Assembly: GCA_018398805.1 (NCBI GenBank) | Contig: JAGFBZ010002380.1 | Span: forward strand, 62,001-126,000 | Direction of reading: 5' to 3' | DNA: 64,000 bases | Origin: Hirundichthys speculiger | Taxonomy: Eukaryota > Chordata > Actinopteri > Beloniformes > Exocoetidae | Shown here: positions 51,401 to 63,400 of the stretch, one piece after another | Position numbering within the stretch: the stretch's first letter is position 1 | How the letters are laid out: every line of letters begins with the position of its first letter | Notes under the pieces: generated by a model | Seen by the model: only the letters and a program-made list of their open reading frames with translations | Databases searched by the model: none | What the model was told of the DNA's origin: nothing | Program-made: the position numbers and the translations under genes

Positions 51401-54400
51401 GTTAGACAGGAGAAAGTCAGTAAGCTGTTGATATACCACTTTTTCTAGGACTTTGCCAAGGAATGGCAGGTTTGATATGGGCCGATAGTTCTTCAGAACT
51501 GTGGCATCAAGACTGCTCTTCTTTAGACGAGGCTTAATGACAGCAGTTTTTAAGGCCTCTGGGAATGTTCCAGTCTGAAGTGAGATGTTGGTTAATTCAG
51601 TGAGTTGTGGTAACAAACTGCTCAGCACAGACTGTAGAAATCAAGTGAACAACTCATCAAGGCAGCAGGTTACTGGACTCAGACTGCAGATGGTCTCTTT
51701 GATTGTTTTATCAGTTTGGTCCAGTAACCTCTGACCCAATAACTTCTGGTCCAGTAACCTCTGACCCAGTAACCTCTGGTCCAGTAACCTCTGGTCCAGT
51801 AACCTCTGGTCTAGTAACCTCTGACCCAGTAACTTCTGGTCTAGTAACCTCTGACCCAGTAACCTCTGGTCCAGTAACCTCTGGTCCAGTAACCTCTGAC
51901 CCAGTAACCTCTGGTCCAGTAACCTCTGACCCAGTAACCTCTGACCCAGTAACCTCTGGTCCAGTAACCTCTGGTCCAGTAACCTCTGGTCCAGTAACCT
52001 CTGGTCCAGTAACCTCAGTACCCTCTAGTAACCTCTGACCTAACCTCTGTCCGTAACCTCTGGTCCAGTAACCTCTGGTCCAGTAACCTCTGACCCAGTA
52101 ACCTCTGGTCCAGTAACCTCTGACCCAGTAACCTCTGACCCAGTAACCTCTGGTCCAGTAACCTCTGGTCCAGTAACCTCTGGTCCAGTAACCTCTGGTC
52201 TAGTAACCTCTGACCCAGTAACCTCTGGTCCAGTAACCTCTGACCCAGTAACCTCTGACCCAGTAACCTCTGGTCCAGTAACCTCTGACCCAGTAACCTC
52301 TGACCCAGTAACCTAACCACATCCTTCGTCCCTGGTCAGCTGTTCAGTTTGGGTCACATGACTGCAGTGCTTCTAGCATAATTAATGTATGCACATCATC
52401 AAGTTAAGTCAAAACCAAAGTTTTTTATTTGACTTTTTATATAAAGTTTTAACTCCGCTGTCAAAGTTTTACCTCTGTATCCTGTGTTACAGACACAGAT
52501 AGCCTGCTGGGAGTCATCACCACGGTAACAGCTTCCTGCAAACTGGCGCAGGCTCATGGGACCATCGGGACACATGCAGGGGCGGCAGTGGTCACCTGAC
52601 CCCAGCACTGGATCTCCATAGTAACCATCTATACACCTGCAATGAAGTGAGCCAGAAGAAGCGGGGTCAGAGAGAACTCATCATCATCAAAAGAACTAGC
52701 CACTAAGTCACATGACCGCACCTGTCACAGCCATGTCCGGTGGTGTGGTCCCTGCAGTCCATGCAGCCGCCTGTGCCCGGGTCACAGGTATTGGTGTGTC
52801 CGTTACAGGAGCATCGTCGGCAGCTGGGGAACCCCCAGTGGCCCGGGAGGCAGCGGTCGCACTGCCGACCAGTGGCCCCAGTAACACAACTGCACTGACC
52901 GGTCAGCTGATCGCAGAAGGGAGTCTTTGAACCCAGAGGACTGCACAAACACTCTGGAGACACATAACAGAAATACAACACGGTTAGAAACCACAAAGGT
53001 GCCGGAGGTGATGGTGACAGGTGATTGGTGGGTAAGAGCCAGTCATTAGTGGATACTAATTACTGATCAGAGCCTCTCTGACCTCGGCAGCCACTGGGTC
53101 CGAACTGGAACGTCGCTGGAGCACATCTGTCACAGTTCCTCCCCACCACGTTGGGCCGACAGGGACACTGACCCCCGCTGGGATCACACACGGTGCTGAG
53201 GGAGCCCTGAGGGTCACACTGGCATTCTGGGAAATGCAGTTTAACACAGGCAACGTTTTAGATTCAGTTCACTATTATTTATATGACTCTAGTTAACAAC
53301 CAAAGTCATCTCCAGGAAGCTTCACGCAGAAGACAAGTCCATCAGAGCTCAACAGTAGCTGAGGAGCAGACTGAACCTTCACTTTGGTGAAATCCTCCCT
53401 CCTTCCTTCAAAGGCCGACCGTAGACTCACTTCAGTTAACCTTCATTCGTGTAGCGTCTATTACGATACAGGCTGTCTTAACAAAAATAAAAATCTAAAT
53501 ATTGCCAAACATGGGATGTGTGTCTGATCTCAAGGAGGTAAAGAAGAAGCAGAAGTTTTAACAGCTTCTTCTGGTTTTCATAACTAGACAGAGCAGCAGC
53601 TTTAGTTGTTGTTCCTGCAGACTAAACATCTACTTCCTCAGATGAGTGATAAAATCAAGTTCACGTGTCAAGTCTTGACTCTCAGCTGAGATATTTACAG
53701 TCACAAAGACATGGATGCAGATAAAGATAGATTTTTTTTAACAACACCTGCTGGAATCAGAAGCAGATCTGAATCAGGAATAAAATATTCAGTTGTTTAT
53801 CCAGAGGGAACCTCCGCCTTTCTGCTCTACTTCTGAGTCAAAACAAAGCACATTTCATCTACTTGATCTAAGTTTTCTTCCTCAACATCTCTAACTGGGT
53901 TCTTCTTAAGTTTCTGAGACAGTTTTATCATCATCTCTGAGCTTCACAGCTCAGATAACTGCAGAGGTGTAAAAAAAAAACATTTCTGTGACAGATCTAG
54001 AAGAGGACCTTTGGCTCCCTGGTGCAGCATGGCGGAGATACTGAAGATGAAGTTCCTACAGATGTCCGTCATCGGCGTCTTGACAACGTTCTGGCTGTTC
54101 TCCAGACACCGATAACGCTGAAATGTTTCCCAGGCGTTGTTCCCACTGGATTCCCCTTCAACCGAGGCCGAGAAAATGTCAAGGTTCTTACAGTGAGGCA
54201 TCAGCACAATCTGAGGATGAAGGAAGAACCTGATTGAGCCCGACCGAAGACAAGATCAGCGCTGAAACATGAGAGCGTGAACAAAAACAGCAGAGACACT
54301 GAAAAGATGCTGAGGTCAAAGACAAAGGACTCTACTGTGGTTATTTACATTAGAATAGTAAACCTGTTATAATAGATCAGAGCTAGAGTAAACCTGGGTT

Positions 54401-57400
54401 ATAATAAACCTGGATTAGTTTATTGTTACCCAGTTACACAACGCTGCCTGCTAACTTCTCGTTTAGATTCAACAGATGGACACATCATTGGACTGAGCTA
54501 GCTATGTAGCATTGGCGTCATGGTGGCGGTAGTTTGTTACTTCACGCCGACCAGCTCATCGACCACCAGGGAGGGTCCTCACCGAGTCGATAAGCGTGTA
54601 CGGAGACTGGACATCGCTGGCGGCCGAGTACAGCGGCAGACTCAGGCGGATGGTGTAGTTCAAACCCAACTCCAGACAGACGGGCCGGGGTAGAACCACA
54701 TACCTGTGGAGACAGAGTCACATTCAGGAACCTCCCTGCTGGTTGTCAGGATGAGAAACTCAACCTGAAACGCTCCAAACAACTCAACCATCTGACAAGA
54801 AAAGATATTCCTTGATTAATCCGACTGTGTTGCAGTGGCAGTAAAAGTAGAAGACAGTCCATTTATACACATTTGAGTTGGTGTGCAGGGGAATTAACTC
54901 TCTGAGTTACAAAATAAAATAAAATATCTGTATTTACAGTGAATGTACAGGAACACAATGATTGCACACAGATGTTACACATGACGGAGATGAACTCACA
55001 TTGTTTCAATGTACAGCGTGGAGAGATTTAACAGGTAATGGGTTTACTGGGAACAGAGCTGGTCGTGGAGCTTAACAGCAGCTCCTTTAGACATCTGGGG
55101 GGGGGGTTTCAGTCTGCTGCTGAAGGAGCTGCCCAGGGCTGTGATGGTGTCCTGCAGGAGGTGGGATCGACCGCCCATCAGAGATGATAGCTTGGCTAAC
55201 TACCTCTACTGTATCAAGGGGGCGTCTCAGTACAGAGCTGGCCTCCTTATTAGTCTTTCCCACCTCTTCCTGTCTGCTGTCAAGATGCCACTGGCTCAGC
55301 AGACCATGATGCCACCACAGAGTAGTAGAAGGTCTTGAGGACTGGTCCTCTCAGCAGGTAGAGTCTGCTCTGAGCCTTCCTGTAGAGAGCACGTTCAGTC
55401 CAGTCCAGTTTGTGATTCAAATGAACACCCGGGAACTTGCATGACGTCACCATCTCAATATCCATTCCCTGGATGTTTACGGGTGCTGAAGGAGAATCTT
55501 GTCTCCTGCAGAAATCCACCACCAGTTCATTAATCTGGAGGCGGTTCTGCAGGCACCAGTCCGCAAAGCCCTGTATCAGTCCTCTGTAGTCTTTGTCCTC
55601 TGCGATGGACAGTCATCAGAAAACCATGTTCAGGAAGAAGAAGAGGAATGGGGTGAGAACCGTTCCCTATACGGCCCCTGTGCTGCAGGTAATTATCGCA
55701 TACTGAGACTGATTCATTCATTCATGCAGGATCCAGGATGTAAGGTGGACCTGCACCCCAGCGTCCTCCAGCTTGCCCCTCAGTTGAGTCCGGCTGTATG
55801 GTGTTAAAAGCACCGGAGAAATGGAAAAAAAAAAAACATGATCCTCACAGTGTTCTCCGGCTTCTCCAGGTGAGAGGGAGCTCTGTCCTGCAGGTAGATG
55901 CTAGGTAGCCTAGCACTGCTGCAGGTCCATCACTGGTCTCACCACAAGGCAGAGATGAGCCAGGACCAGCCTCTCCAGGGTCTTCACAAGGTGGGATATT
56001 AGTGCTCCCGGCCTGTAGTCGCTGAGGTCTTTGGAGGGCCAGATCTTAGGCGGTGGCACCACACAGGAGCTCCTCCATAACTGTGGTACTCTTCCCAGCA
56101 TCAGGCTCCTGTTGGAGATAACCCCCATAATCCCGCAGAGCTGGTCAGCGCAGGATTTGAGGAGTCTGGAGCTGATCCTGTCAGGACCTGCTGCTTTTGT
56201 TGCCTTGATCTTCTTCAGCTCTGTCTCACCTGGGCAGGTGTGAAGGACAGGCTGGAGTAGGGGGTTCTGTGGTCAGTTGGACGGGGGCCGGGGAGAGAGG
56301 TGTTGGGACTGCGTGGAAATAACTGGGAGGGGGCAGTGAACTCCAGGTCTTAATGAGGGTGTTTGCAGCAGGATCTGTCTGGGTCGGGGGGAGCTGGTGG
56401 GTTGATCAAACATATTGAAAAACAGCTTCAGTTCGTTGGCCCACTTCTGATCCCCTGCAGCCTGGGAGCCCGGCTCACTGAACCCAGAGATGGTTTTAGG
56501 ACTCTCAGACGCCACTGATGATGAAATGGAGACAGAGTGGAGGAGGGAGAGACATGGCTGTAGTCTCTGGAGATCAGGAGGGGAGCTTGGGGGTGATGTA
56601 CCTGCAGCCTGCTCACCTGGGAGTGCAGGGCCTCACAGCTGTACCAGCGTTAGTAGAGGGGGGAATGTAAGCAGCTATCATGATAGCAGGTCGCTAACCG
56701 CTAGCAGGTCCAAGTCCCTGCTGCAGTGCTGTTCTTTGGTGATGAGCCCAGAGATACGCCATGTATCATTCACAAATATTAACCCTGACCATTATGATGC
56801 CTCCATGTCTGCTGGTGTCAATCTGATCGGTGCTGATTTAGGCCACAGACTAAAACACTAAAAACACTAAAGCCTGATTTATACACGAACATCAGGTCGT
56901 CTGCGTCACCTACTCAGACACTACGCAGAGACTCCCATGCACCTCTCCAAAAAAAGTAACTCAACGCAGACACTACGCAGAGAGTGTGAAGAGGGGGAGG
57001 AGAGAGAGGAGAGAAAGGAGAACTCTGATTGGTCAGTTCTACATCCGCATAGAAAAGAGCGCGTTGAAGAAATGAGGAAGTACCCACATCTGTACGATTC
57101 TGGTTCTCCACACCACAAAGACAGCACATATTCTAGTAATTCATGGAGGGAGATAGTGATGAATGTGGGTCTGGATACGGCCGAGACGGTGAGGAAGTGG
57201 AAAAACACAAGAGATACGTTTAGTAAGTTTAGCTCGTTCGTGATTGTCACTCTCGCGTTGTGGCTTGAACACAGTGGAGACTGCGTTTGGGCATAAATCC
57301 AAAAAAACTGCGGCATACCGGCGACAAGATAACTGCGACACATTGCTGCGAGAGTATACACAACCCTTAAGAAGCATGATGAATATAGCCCCCAAAAATT

Positions 57401-60400
57401 ACGGCAGGAGTGGTGGACTTTTTCAAACTGATCGTCCCTCTTGCGTTGTGGCGTGGAATAACAGCGGAGACTGCGCGAGTATAAATCAGAAGTGTCTGCG
57501 GCATCTCTGCCACAAGCTGACGGCGACACGTTGACACGAGAGTAAACACGGCCCTTAACTGATCGATCAGTTCCATCTGAATCAGGCAAACTGTTTTTGT
57601 GAATGCAGTCACATCTAAAACAGAACCACGTATGAAGGCGGTCCCATAAACTGGACCTACAGACCGTGAGCCAGGCTGAAGTGATGTCATCTGGTTGTCG
57701 TCATCAGGAACCGTGTTGACACAGCGGCTGTCAGCTCTGATTGGTCCAGGCCTCATCACTGTCATCAGGACCTCCTCCCATTGGTCAGGCAACTGAAGAA
57801 CCAGGAGAACCCACAGAGGTCAGAACCAAATGCTGCGACATGTGACGTGAGTAAAACAGGAAGGTTTAAGCTCCTACATAGTTTCACTTGAATGTTTTTA
57901 TTTTGCATTGAGGAAAGGTTAAATGCTTTAGTGCAGCCGTTCCCAAACTTCAGAATACCAAGGCCCAATTTGAAATATGAAAAATCCTCCGCAGCCACCG
58001 AAACCTTTAACCACAACTGTGATCAACAGTAGGAGTTAGCGTAACAGTAGCAGGACTGGAAGCTATGTTCCGATATTAATGTTAATGTTAATAAGGTGAC
58101 ACTGGTCCTATTAAGTTAAGATGACAGTAGAATAACAGTTAACTGGTTTGTTTTATTACTTCTTAATGTTTCTTTTAAATTATGTCATGAACATTTTACA
58201 GTAATTAAAAACATATTTAAAAAAGATCGAGGATTTAAAACATTTGTTTAATTTTAATGACCTCTCACGGCCAGCCTGCAGTACTACGACGGCCCACAAG
58301 GGGGCCGCGGCCCACACTTTGGGAATCACTGGTTTAGTGGAAAGTCTGAGGATCTGCAGAACCTCCAGAAGGTTTTAAAAGACATTTTTTAAAAGCCTTT
58401 TTTTTCAGTACAGGAAGAAAATTATCTTGAATTATAAAAACTCTCATTGTTTTAAACAAAGACGGCCTTTTGCTGCATAGATTAGAGCCCACTGTTGGAA
58501 TTAAAGGGACAGCATTAGGCTGGTTTAAGTCACACCTATCCGACAGGTTCCAGTTCGTCCATGTTAATGACGTTTCTTCTACATGGACTAGGGTCTGCTA
58601 TGGCGTCCCACAGGGTTCAGTTCTGGGACCAATCCTTTTCACTTTATACATGTTGCCATTGGGAAAAATTATCCAGAGCCATGGCATAAACTTTCATTGC
58701 TACGCTGATGATACGCAGCTGTACTTATCTATGAAACCAGAGGAAACAAAACCTTTGGCTAAACTTCAAGGGTGTCTTAATGACATTAAGTCCTGGATGT
58801 CCTCTAACTTTTTGCTTCTAAACTCGGATAAAACAGAGGTTATTGTCTTTGCTCCCAAACACCTGAGGAATGGATTGACTGGTTTAAGGTGGCTTCCAGC
58901 ACAGTTGTGAAAAACCTTGGAGTCATTTTGATCAGGATATGTCATTTAAGCAGCATATTAATCAGGTTTGCAAGACTGCCTTTTTCCATCTCCGAAATAT
59001 TGCCAAGATCAGGAGCATCCTCTCCCAGGGTGATGCCGAAAAATTAATCCACGCGTTTGTCAGTTCTAGACTGGATTATTGTAATGTGTTGTTAGCAGGA
59101 TGTCTGAAAAGCTCGCTTAATAGCCTTCAATTGATCCAGAATGCAGCAGCGAAGGTGCTGACAGGAATCCATAAGCGAGATCACATCTCTCCCGTGTTAG
59201 CCTCCCTCCATTGGCTTCCCGTGAAATTTAGAATTGAGTTTAAAATTCTGCTTCTCACATATAAGGCCCTTAATGGCCTAGCTCCTCGTTATCTACAAGA
59301 CTTGATAGCACGTTATGCTCCTAATAGAGCTCTCCGCTCTCAGAGTGCAGGATTACTCGTCGTTCTTAGAATATCTAAAAGTAGGTTTGGAGGACGGGCC
59401 TTCTGCTACCAGGAACCTTTATTCTGGAACCAGCTACCAGTTTGGGTTCAGGAGGCTGACACCACCTCCATCTTTAAAACTAAACTGAAACATTTCTGTT
59501 CAGTAAAGCCTACAGTTAGTCTAAACTATAGTGTGTAGGGGCTAATAGTTATAGCCATAGTTATAGTAGTAAGACTAGAGTAACTCGTCTTAATCACAGC
59601 TTCGTCATAGCTATGCTGCTATAGGCCTACGCTACAGGGGGACACCAGCATGATCTGCTGAGTGGTGTCTCCACTGCTCTTCTCCTTTTTCTTCCCATTC
59701 TTCCTCCCTTCCTCCTCCTCCAGCTCATTTATAATTATTTGGGAACACCCTGTTACTGAAACTGTGCTCCATATTCTTTACTTTCCTGTAGTTTGTTGTG
59801 CTGGTTCTGCCCCCTTTTCTTTCTGTGTATTTGCAGGCCAGAGTTTCCTGGGTTTCATGCTGACTTGCAGTTCCATCCTCTGTCCATCCCGGGGTTCTCC
59901 TCCACTTGTGTTTGGGTGCCGACTGGCGTGGTGATCGGCGACCTGGTCCTCTGGCCATCTCATCCCAGTGCTGCTGCCTCCATCTGTTTATGTTTATGTT
60001 ATATGGCCGTTGTATTTAGTCATTTGTGTCTCTCCTCTCTCTGTCCTCCATCATCTCTCTGTCCTGTCTCTCCCCTCTTTTCTTTCTCTACCCGGCTGCC
60101 CTTCATCAGGAAGGTCCTTCCATATGATCCAGGTCCTGTTCAAGGTTTTTTCCTCTTAAAGTGGAGTTTTTTTCTTGCCTCTGTTTGGCTTAAAGGTTTT
60201 TTTTTTCTCCCTATGTGGGAGTTTTTTACCTGCCATTATCATTGATTGGATTTAATATTATAATTTTAGTTAATGATATTTGCTCTGGGTCTCTGTAAAG
60301 CGCCTAAGAGACAATTGACATTGTAACAGACACTATACAAATAAAATTGAATTGAACTACAAGGTAGACTCAGGTCCAATCACTGATGAGACTGGAACCG

Positions 60401-63400
60401 GATTCAGGGGCAGTGAGCTAGAGTTCTGGTTCTGGTTTATGTATGCTGAGGGACTGGTGACAATGGTTGGGGTTCAGATCAGCTGAGTTTCTGGGGCTCT
60501 GGTTCAGATCAGTTTCTAGGGTCCTGGTTCTGTCTCACCTGAGGCTCGTAGCGGATCACAACACTGTACTCCAGCGAGTGAGGAACATTGTCCACAGAGA
60601 ACTCCAGGAAGGCCCCCTCTGGAACACTAACCAGGCCCACACCTGTCCAGGTGGGGCTCCGGTCATCAGGACGGGGCCTCTGGACCAAAGTCACTCCCTG
60701 CAGAGACAAACCACAAAAGAAACCTGACGAAGACCTGACAGGAGCTCTGAGCAGATGAACTGGTGATGAAGAGAAGCTGAGCAGCCTGGATTAGATATGA
60801 ACAAAATATGATCAATATATCAGCTGATTAAACCGATCAGCTGGTCAGATTTCCAACAAGCACACAGTCTAAATGAACTTCCTGAGACCTGCATCAGCCT
60901 GAGACACCAGCAGAAGCCTCAGACCACAGAGATTTAAGGTGTTAACAGAAACTCACAGGTCCAAAGTGGGCATCTTCTGCCTCGTAGGTGTAGTGATCCA
61001 GAGCAATGAAGTAGAACCCAGACTGGACCTGATCACAGCGGCGACCAAACATGTGGTCCCTACACACGCACTGACCGCTCACCTGGTCACACCTGAGCAC
61101 AAGCAGGAAGTTGAAATGTCAACAAAAGAACCAGAACACTTTGACAAATGACCAACAGCAGATGAGATGTTTCTAGAAAAATCAGGAACTGGAGGATGAT
61201 TGTAGAAAACAGAGGGTTAGGGTTAGACTGGGAGTCAGACTGATGGAGCTCAGAGGTTCTGGTCTATGGAGTCAGACTGATGGAGGTCAGAGGTTCTGGT
61301 CTCTGGAGTCAGACTGATGGAGGTCAGAGGTTCTGGTCTCTGGAGTCAGGCTGATGGAGCTCAGAGGTTCTGGTCTCTAGAGTCAGACTAATGGAGGTCA
61401 GAGGTTCTGGTCTCTGGAGTCAGACTGATGGAGCTCAGAGGTTCTGGTCTGTGGAATCAGACTGATGGAGGTCAAAGATTCTGGTCTCTGGAGTCAGATT
61501 GATGGAGGTCAGAGGTTCTGGTCTCTGGAGTCAGACTGATGGAGGTCAGAGGTTCTGGTCTCTGGAGTCAGACTGATGGAGCTCAGAGGTTCTGGTCTGT
61601 GGAGTCAGACTGATGGAGCTCAGAGGTTCTGGTTCTGGTCTCACTAAAAGACTTCTGTGAGGCTGTTCACAGGAAAACAGTTGTACCTCAATATTTACAC
61701 TTATAAAAATGCTCAGAATTATATTTGAAGGTTGCATATTTCAAATTTCAGCTGCATATGCTACCGAAAACAGTTCTCAAAGTTCGAAGACCGTCAACCG
61801 GAACATCCCAACATAGATTCTCTAGTCCTGGTCTCAGCTTCATTAGTACTGGTTTCAGCTGCGGTCCTGGTCTCAGCTTCATTAGTACTGGTTTCAACTG
61901 TGGTCCTGGTCTCAGCTTCATTAGTACTGGTTTCAACTGTGGTCCTGGTCTCAGCTTCATTAGTACTGGTTTCAACTGTAGTTCTGCTTTCAGCTTCATT
62001 AGTACTGGTTTCAACTGTGGTCCTGGTCTCAGCTTCATTAGTACTGGTTTCAACTGTGGTCCTGGTCTCAGCTTCATTAGTACTGGTTTCAGCTGCGGTC
62101 CTGGTCTCAGCTTCATTAGTTCTGGTTTCAGCTGTGGTCCTGGTTTCAGCTTCATTAGTACTGGTTTCAACTGCGGTCCTGGTCTCAGCTTCATTAGTAC
62201 TGGTTTCAGCTGCGGTCCTGGTTTCAGCTTCATTAGTACTGGTTTCAACTGTAGTCCTGGTTTCAGCTTCATTAGTACTGGTTTCAACTGTGGTCCTGGT
62301 GTCAGCTTCATTAGTACTGGTTTCAACTGTGGTCCTGGTCTCAGCTTCATTAGTTCTGGTTTCAACTGTGGTCCTGGTCTCAGCTTCATTAGTACTGGTT
62401 TCAACTGTGGTCCTGGTCTCAGCTTCATTAGTACTGGTTTCAACTGTGGTCCTGGTCTCAGCTTCATTAGTACTGGTTTCAACTGTGGGTCCTCAGCTTC
62501 ATTATTTCTGGTTCAACTGGGTCCTGGTCTCAGCTTCATTAGTTCTGGTTTTCAACTGTGGTCCTGGTCTCAGCTTCATTAGGTTCTGTTTCAGCTGTGT
62601 GGTCCTGGTCTCAGCTTCATTAGTTCTGGTTTTCAACTGGGTCCTGGTCAGCTTATTATACTGGTTTCAACTGGGTCCTGGTCTCAGCTTCATTAGTACT
62701 GTTTCAACTGTGGTCCTGGTCTCAGCTCATTAGTCTGGTTTCATGGTTTCAGTCCTGGGGTCCTGTCAGCTTCCTGGTTTCATCAGCTTCATTAGTACTG
62801 GTTTCAACAGTTCCTTTTCCTGTGTGTCTCAGGTACTGTTTCAACTGGTGGTCCTGGTTCAGCTTCATTAGTACTGGTTTCAACTGTGGTCCTGGTTTCA
62901 GCTTCATTAGTACTGGTTTCAGCTGGTTCAGCTGTACTGTTGCAGCTTCATTAGTACTGGTCACTGTTGGTCAGCTTCTCAGCTGTCCTGGTTTCAGCTT
63001 CATTAGTACTGGTTTCAACTGTGGTCCTGGTCTCAGCTTCATGTAGTACTGGTCTCAGCTTCATTAGTACTGGTTTCAACTGTAGTCCTGGTTTCAGCTT
63101 CATTAGTACTGTTTTTTTTCTGAGTTTCAGTTTTGTCCCAAACATTGAGCTCCAGTTCCTGGTCTCTAGATCTGGTTTCACCTTGTTTCGGGGGGGCATA
63201 TCAACCCACACAATACGATAAAACATGTGTGTGAACTCACTTGTTGTTTATGGCTCCGCCCAGATCACAGTCACATGGTCTACATCCATCCATGTCGTTA
63301 CCAAGACCCCAGTGTTCAGGCTACACATACAAACAGAGACATCATTAAGTTGGTTTTGACATATCAGTTGTGAAGGGTAATAATAAAAAGAATAAAAATA

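Noticed and set aside
57367..57664. Extension of the laminin exon past 57665
   Set aside because: The open frame continues but homology stops at the GT donor, and the next exon supplies YVVLPRP in phase.
61732..62733. 333-codon open frame of [13 protein letters not shown] repeats
   Set aside because: It is the 39-bp minisatellite read in a period divisible by three; open frames exist on both strands, with no start context, splice homology or known domain.
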